Below, piece after piece: positions 6,101-7,976 of a DNA stretch of 7,976 nt. A model generated the notes under the pieces. It saw nothing but the letters and a program-made list of their open reading frames with translations, did not search any database and had not been told where the DNA came from. The first letter of the stretch is position 1; the number at the start of each line of letters is the position of its first letter. The stretch is from Pseudomonadota bacterium (GTDB taxonomy: Bacteria > Pseudomonadota > Alphaproteobacteria > Ferrovibrionales > Ferrovibrionaceae), in the NCBI GenBank assembly GCA_021793055.1, contig JAJYTL010000143.1, positions 1 through 7,976 on the forward strand, in the 5' to 3' direction. Both the position numbers and the translations under genes were made by a program.

Positions 6101-6779
6101 CGACATGCACAAGGAAGGCGCCGCCTTCCGCAGCCTGATGAACAATTTCGCCATCGCCATCTCGATCGGGTTGCAATACGGCGTGCCGCTCGAGGAGTTC
6201 GTCGAGGCCTTCACCTTCACCCGTTTCGAGCCGAACGGCATCGTCGAGGGCAACGACGCGATCAAGATGTCGACCTCGCTGCTCGACTACGTTTTCCGCG
6301 AACTCGCGATCTCCTATCTCGGGCGCACCGATCTCGCCCATGTGCAGGTCGACGATCTGCAGCACGACGCGCTCGGCGCCGGCGATGCCCAGGGCGATCT
6401 TGAAGGCGTCACGCCGTCGGTCGGCGCCACCTGGCCCGAGGTCATGGCCTTGACCTCGAACGGCTACGTGCGCTCGAACCTCTATGTCCTGCAAGGCGGC
6501 GCCAAGGCCGCCCACGCGCCGGAGATGGCGGCGCGGGCGTCGGGTGCGGCTCAGGCTGCGGGCGGCATCTCAGGGGGCGCGGCGTTCGTGGCCGCTGGCG
6601 GCATCGCCGCCTCGGCGACGGTCGCGGTCAGCGCCGATCCCCGTCTCAACCAACTTCGCGAAGCGCGGCTCAAGGGTTACGAAGGCGATGCCTGCGGCGA
6701 GTGCGGCAACTTCACCCTCGTTCGCAACGGCACCTGCCTGAAGTGCGAGACCTGCGGTTCCACCAGCGGCTGCTCCTGA
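3102..6779 (+). CDS. nrdJ: Vitamin B12-dependent (class II) ribonucleotide reductase
   Basis: A 1225-residue adenosylcobalamin-dependent ribonucleoside reductase that makes deoxyribonucleotides for DNA synthesis with or without oxygen. An N-terminal domain (1 to about 180) precedes the 10-stranded barrel. Catalytic residues are visible: C199 (in HACFI) and C487 (in TACNLASLNL) are the expected redox pair, C476 in NPCSE carries the thiyl radical, and N474 and E478 complete the site. The loop PTGTIGLVMDCDTTGIEPD starts at P674. A TSCPD domain spans about 970-1080, then an Ala/Gly-rich linker (about 1125-1175). A cysteine-rich tail has C1198, C1201, C1212, C1215, C1218 and C1224. The CxxC pairs suggest zinc binding, and the last cysteines may pass electrons to the active site. 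Length is normal for the alphaproteobacterial form. The leader carries a promoter and paired NrdR boxes. Long antisense open frames across it are coding shadows. Confidence 0.97.
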   Translation: MRIERHFTTENGSPYDNIAFRRTASEIRNPDGSVVFHMDAVEVPIDWSQVACDILAQKYFRKAGVPARLKPVEEAGVPSWLWRRVADEAALATLPEGKRTTRETSAKEVFDRLAGTWTYWGWKGGYFADEADAKAFYDEMRAMLALQIGAPNSPQWFNTGLYWAYGIDGPAQGHFYVDPWSGELVQSRSAYEHPQPHACFIQAVGDDLVNDGGIMDLWTREARLFKYGSGTGTNFSVLRGEGEALSGGGRSSGLMSFLKIGDRAAGAIKSGGTTRRAAKMVTVDIDHPDIEAFIDWKVVEEQKVAAMVAGSRLAHQHLNAIIAACHGAEIAEADRFDPRRNAELKKEIRAARKAMIPENYIQRVIRLAEQGRKEIDFRTYDTDWQSEAYITVSGQNSNNSVRISDAFLAAAESDGDWTLTRRTDGKPHKTVKARALWERVAAAAWASADPGVQYDTTINDWHTCPADGRINASNPCSEYMFLDDTACNLASLNLMTFRREDRSFDIAAFTHAVRLWTVVLEISVMMAQFPSRRIAELSYRFRTLGLGYANLGGLLMSLGLSYDSAKGRALCGAITALMTGTAYSTSAEMASELGSFPGFAANRESMLRVIRNHRRAAHGEAAGYEALHVVPVALDHANCPEPALIAAATAAWDAALAAGEKHGYRNAQTSVIAPTGTIGLVMDCDTTGIEPDYAIVKFKQLAGGGHFKIINQQVPQALAALGYGDADIAAIVTYAVGHGSLADAPGVNWDVLREKGFSQAALDALENALKGVFDIRYAFNKWTLGEEFCTRGLGFDVAELDDIGFDMLSALGFSRAEIEAANIHCLGAMTLEGAPRLKAEHLAVFDCASPCGRYGQRALSAESHLHMMAAAQPFISGAISKTINMPNVATIENCADAYTLSWRLGLKAVALYRDGSKLSQPLNAMVLGDDEEEVAEQIAAAPAAARASIVAERIVEKYVAGRRRLPQRRKGYTQKAVVGGHKVYLRTGEYDDGRVGEIFIDMHKEGAAFRSLMNNFAIAISIGLQYGVPLEEFVEAFTFTRFEPNGIVEGNDAIKMSTSLLDYVFRELAISYLGRTDLAHVQVDDLQHDALGAGDAQGDLEGVTPSVGATWPEVMALTSNGYVRSNLYVLQGGAKAAHAPEMAARASGAAQAAGGISGGAAFVAAGGIAASATVAVSADPRLNQLREARLKGYEGDACGECGNFTLVRNGTCLKCETCGSTSGCS

Positions 6780-6802
6780 GCCGCTTGGCGGGCCGGCGGG
6801 TG

Positions 6803-6817
6803 CCCCGGCTTCCGGGG
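6803..6817 (+). terminator. Hairpin after nrdJ without T-tract
   Basis: Perfect 6-bp stem CCCCGG/CCGGGG with a 3-nt loop, 24 bases after the nrdJ stop. No T-run follows, so it is more likely a 3'-end protecting structure than a complete terminator. Confidence 0.3.
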
Positions 6818-6842
6818 TCAGTACGGTAGCGTAGGTAGAGTT

Positions 6843-6865
6843 GATTGCGTGACATCGTGGCAATC
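6843..6865. repeat. 6-bp inverted repeat GATTGC / GCAATC
   Basis: GATTGC (6843-6848) and GCAATC (6860-6865) flank an 11-nt spacer. It could be an operator half-site pair or a weak hairpin. No target gene can be named. Confidence 0.25.
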
Positions 6866-6879
6866 CTCCCTGTGACCTA

Positions 6880-6915
6880 GGGCGCGTCCTGGACCTTTAG
6901 GGGCGCGCCCCTTTT
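6880..6915 (+). terminator. Intrinsic terminator candidate for nrdJ
   Basis: A 7-bp stem GGGCGCG (6880-6886) / CGCGCCC (6904-6910) is followed by C and TTTT (6912-6915). A competing local stem AGGGG-CGCG-CCCCT (6899-6912) is followed by TTT. Either form gives a GC-rich stem and short T-tract on the plus strand, about 100-120 bases after the nrdJ stop, the best intrinsic terminator in the gap. Confidence 0.5.
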
Positions 6916-6970
6916 CGTGGCCGGCGGCGGTGAGGGCGATCGTTGGAGCCTGATGGCGAAAAGGGGCGCG
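6904..6970. repeat. 14-bp perfect inverted repeat with 39-bp spacer
   Basis: CGCGCCCCTTTTCG at 6904-6917 is perfectly complementary to CGAAAAGGGGCGCG at 6957-6970. The left arm shares bases with the terminator candidate, so the arms can form mutually exclusive structures. There is no flanking target duplication and no room for a transposase, so this is not an insertion sequence end pair by itself. Confidence 0.55.
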
Positions 6971-7007
6971 GTTTGTCGCATGGGACCGTGCCGCAGATCG
7001 CTCCGCG

Positions 7008-7139
7008 TTAGCTGTGCGGCGGGTTGGCGCCGAGCCAGACCAGGAAGGCGGCGCTCAAGAATGCCGCTGCGACAAAGGCGACATTGCGTATGGCAAGATG
7101 TTTGGCGTCAATGGGATAATCCCGAAATAATTTTCTTAA
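7008..7139 (-). pseudogene. Small membrane-helix reading frame, start codon missing
   Basis: Minus-strand frame of 43 codons ending at TAA (7008-7010). The C-terminal part reads as one transmembrane helix, NVAFVAAAFLSAAFLVWLG, followed by ANPPHS. The 24 codons nearest the stop have G or C at the third position in 21 cases, as real genes here do, while the 19 codons before them have only 6. This change coincides with the start of the AT-rich palindrome region. No ATG, GTG or TTG lies in the frame upstream of the helix; an ATT at 7110-7112 is the only near-start. I read it as the 3' remnant of a small membrane protein gene whose front end was replaced or decayed. It could also be a functional protein with a rare start, or chance. 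Family not recognised. Confidence 0.3.
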
Positions 7140-7201
7140 TTATTTAAGTAAATTTTCGCTTCGTCACCAATGTAATTGGTTCTCTGAGAAATGTTTCCAA
7201 T
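7113..7201. repeat. AT-rich cluster of perfect palindromes
   Basis: Within 89 bp there are four perfect inverted repeats: GGGAT-A-ATCCC (7113-7123); AAATAATT / AATTATTT with a 5-nt loop (7125-7145); ACCAAT-GTA-ATTGGT (7166-7180); and TTCTC-T-GAGAA (7180-7190). A CTTAA/TTAAG pair (7135-7148) overlaps the second, and ATTGG (7175-7179) pairs with CCAAT (7197-7201). The region is far richer in A and T than its surroundings. It looks like a compact regulatory or foreign segment, but no clear gene starts from it on either strand. Confidence 0.5.
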
Positions 7202-7243
7202 CATGGGGATACGATAAAGCCCGTCTTGGTTGGGAGCTATTCC

Positions 7244-7396
7244 CTATTGGCCAGTACCAGTGGATTGTATCTGCCTCATCGGGCGTTGTCCGCCCGCGTG
7301 CTTGCAGCCATGAGCGGGGCTATTGAAGAGGAAGCTGAACTCGGCGGTCTCCTCGATGCTCGCGACGGCGTGGTTTGTCGCGCCGACGCTGATCAT
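7244..7396 (-). CDS. Hypothetical small frame, ATGA-overlapped with the frame before it
   Basis: Fifty codons from ATG (7394-7396) to TAG (7244-7246), beginning MISVGATNHAVASIEETAEF. The first 40 codons have G or C at the third position in 34 cases, more than the competing plus-strand frame over the same bases. The start overlaps the stop of the 7393-7500 frame as ATGA, so it could be a coupled gene or the second part of one gene broken by a frameshift. The last ten codons enter lower-GC DNA and lose the bias. The frame itself extends upstream to an ATG at 7510. No family recognised. Confidence 0.25.
   Translation of the reverse strand: MISVGATNHAVASIEETAEFSFLFNSPAHGCKHAGGQRPMRQIQSTGTGQ
7280..7296. 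terminator. 6-bp GC hairpin, weak candidate
   Basis: CGGGCG (7280-7285) / CGCCCG (7291-7296) with a 5-nt loop. No T-run on either side. It may end a minus-strand transcript running past aspS, but the support is only structural. Confidence 0.2.
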
Positions 7397-7500
7397 CCCG
7401 CCCGCAAGGCTGTGAACCGCGCCGCGGCCGCGAGCACGACCGCGTTCACCGCCGTGATGCCGAGCAGCCGGTCCATGTTGGCACCATAGTTCCGCGTCAT
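7393..7500 (-). CDS. Hypothetical small protein downstream of aspS
   Basis: Thirty-five codons from ATG (7498-7500) to TGA, starting MTRNYGANMDRLLG and continuing as a hydrophobic helix-like segment (LLGITAVNAVVLAAAARFTAL). G or C is at the third position in 31 of 35 codons. GGAG lies two bases before the ATG, which is close. It begins 65 bp after the aspS stop on the same strand, so it could be co-transcribed. I do not recognise it; it may be part of a frameshifted gene with 7244-7396, or a chance frame in GC-rich DNA. Confidence 0.28.
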   Translation of the reverse strand: MTRNYGANMDRLLGITAVNAVVLAAAARFTALRAG

Positions 7501-7565
7501 CGCTCCGCATCGTTGCGTCGGGTATCGCCGCGGTGCCGGTCGGGGGCCGTGGCCGCGAGGTTGGC

Positions 7566-7976
7566 CTAGCTTTTCGGCTTGAGCGCGAGGCGGATCGAGA
7601 GTTCGCGCAGCTGGCGCTCGGAAACCTCGCTCGGCGCCGCCATCATCAGATCCTCGGCCTGCTGGTTCATCGGGAACAGGATCACCTCCCGGATGTTCGG
7701 CTCGCCGGCGAGCAGCATGACGATGCGGTCGACGCCAGGCGCGATGCCGCCGTGCGGCGGGGCGCCGTACCGGAAGGCGTTCAGCATGCCGCCGAACCGC
7801 CGCTCCACTTCCTCGGCCGGATAGCCGGCGATGCGAAAGGCCTCGATCATGATGTCGGGGCGATGGTTTCGGATCGCGCCCGAGGACAGCTCGATGCCGT
7901 TGCAGACGATATCGTACTGGTGTGCGAGAATCTCCAGGGGCGGCTTGGATTGCAGCGCCTCAAGCCCGCCCTGGGG
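7566..7976 (-). CDS. aspS: Aspartyl-tRNA synthetase, C-terminal part (5' end beyond window)
   Basis: Class II aminoacyl-tRNA synthetase that charges tRNA-Asp in the cytoplasm. The window holds the last 136 residues of a protein usually near 590, open to the right edge; roughly 450 N-terminal residues, with the anticodon-binding domain and motifs 1 and 2, are outside. Visible signatures: PQGGLEAL (1-8), YDIVCNGIELSSGAIR (21-36), FGGMLNAFRYGAPPHGG (61-77), and class II motif 3, GIAPGVDRIVML (77-88), where R84 is the ATP-binding arginine. The tail ILFPMNQQAEDLMM and APSEVSERQLRELSIRL is the alphaproteobacterial bacterial-type AspRS ending. Stop TAG is at 7566-7568. No clear intrinsic terminator follows directly, so transcription may run into the small frames below 7500. 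Confidence 0.96.
   Translation of the reverse strand, partial: PQGGLEALQSKPPLEILAHQYDIVCNGIELSSGAIRNHRPDIMIEAFRIAGYPAEEVERRFGGMLNAFRYGAPPHGGIAPGVDRIVMLLAGEPNIREVILFPMNQQAEDLMMAAPSEVSERQLRELSIRLALKPKS

Larger units (their letters stand above)
6780..7565. other. 786-bp region without a recognised gene, between nrdJ and aspS
   Basis: This stretch holds no family I recognise. From left to right: two small hairpins (6803-6865), a terminator-like element (6880-6915), a 14-bp inverted repeat (6904-6970), a short minus-strand membrane-helix frame (7008-7139), an AT-rich palindrome cluster (7113-7201), and two overlapping small minus-strand frames (7244-7500). It has no tRNA, no transposase and no array of direct repeats. 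Base composition falls sharply between about 7100 and 7260 compared with the GC-rich genes on both sides. Confidence 0.7.

Noticed and set aside
4980..6515. 511-codon open frame on the minus strand
   Set aside because: It lies wholly antisense to nrdJ, is full of His/Arg/Gly/Asp-rich low-complexity sequence, and is a frame shadow of a GC-rich gene.
6904..6970. Insertion sequence or MITE bounded by the 14-bp inverted repeat
   Set aside because: Only 67 bp in total, no flanking target duplication seen, and the left arm overlaps a plausible terminator.
6917..7147. Arg/Cys-rich plus-strand frame of 76 codons after nrdJ
   Set aside because: It starts at GTG inside the inverted repeat, is antisense to the membrane-helix frame, and its Arg-rich composition is typical of shadow frames.
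7226..7489. 87-codon plus-strand frame in the gap before aspS
   Set aside because: TTG start without a ribosome binding site, and lower third-position G/C (about two thirds) than the minus-strand frames over the same bases.
6780..7565. tRNA or CRISPR array in the long gap
   Set aside because: No cloverleaf-like arms with T-loop sequence and no regularly spaced direct repeats were found on either strand.

Overview
The window is GC-rich chromosomal DNA from an alphaproteobacterium, most likely of the Rhizobiales/Hyphomicrobiales type. The evidence is the alphaproteobacterial style of the adenosylcobalamin-dependent ribonucleotide reductase, the aspartyl-tRNA synthetase C-terminus, and a minus-strand cluster joining an NDUFA12-family complex I protein, an MlaD-like MCE protein and a DUF2155 protein. 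It is mainly a housekeeping region. I found no transposase, integrase, CRISPR array, toxin-antitoxin or defence module, and no rRNA or tRNA. I saw no convincing new multigene system; what is unexplained lies in the intergenic DNA.

Layout. 1-441 (+) is the C-terminal part of NADH pyrophosphatase NudC, cut by the left edge. 442-537 is a convergent gap with two hairpins. 538-2829 (-) is a probable four-gene transcription unit read right to left: NDUFA12-family protein, MlaD-like protein, class I SAM methyltransferase (ATGA overlap with mlaD), and DUF2155 exported protein (preceded by an 8-bp hairpin). 2830-3101 is a divergent promoter region. 3102-6779 (+) is nrdJ, a 1225-residue class II ribonucleotide reductase. 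6780-7565 is a long non-core stretch with inverted repeats, an AT-rich palindrome cluster and remnants of small minus-strand reading frames. 7566-7976 (-) is the C-terminal part of aspS, cut by the right edge.

Regulation. The best new observation is in front of nrdJ. A good sigma-70 type promoter (TTGACC, 17 bp, TACATT) is overlapped by a NrdR-box-like palindrome, and a second box-like site with the same conserved core starts exactly 31 bp further on, just after the predicted transcription start. This is the pairing and spacing known for the NrdR repressor of ribonucleotide reductase genes. It predicts NrdR and nucleotide-pool control of nrdJ and a leader of about 110 nt.

The 6780-7565 stretch differs from its neighbours: it has a 14-bp perfect inverted repeat, a terminator-like element, about 100 bp of AT-rich DNA packed with perfect palindromes, and three short minus-strand frames with strong GC bias at third codon positions. 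One of these, a membrane-helix frame, loses that bias and has no usual start codon where the AT-rich DNA begins, as if its front end had been replaced.
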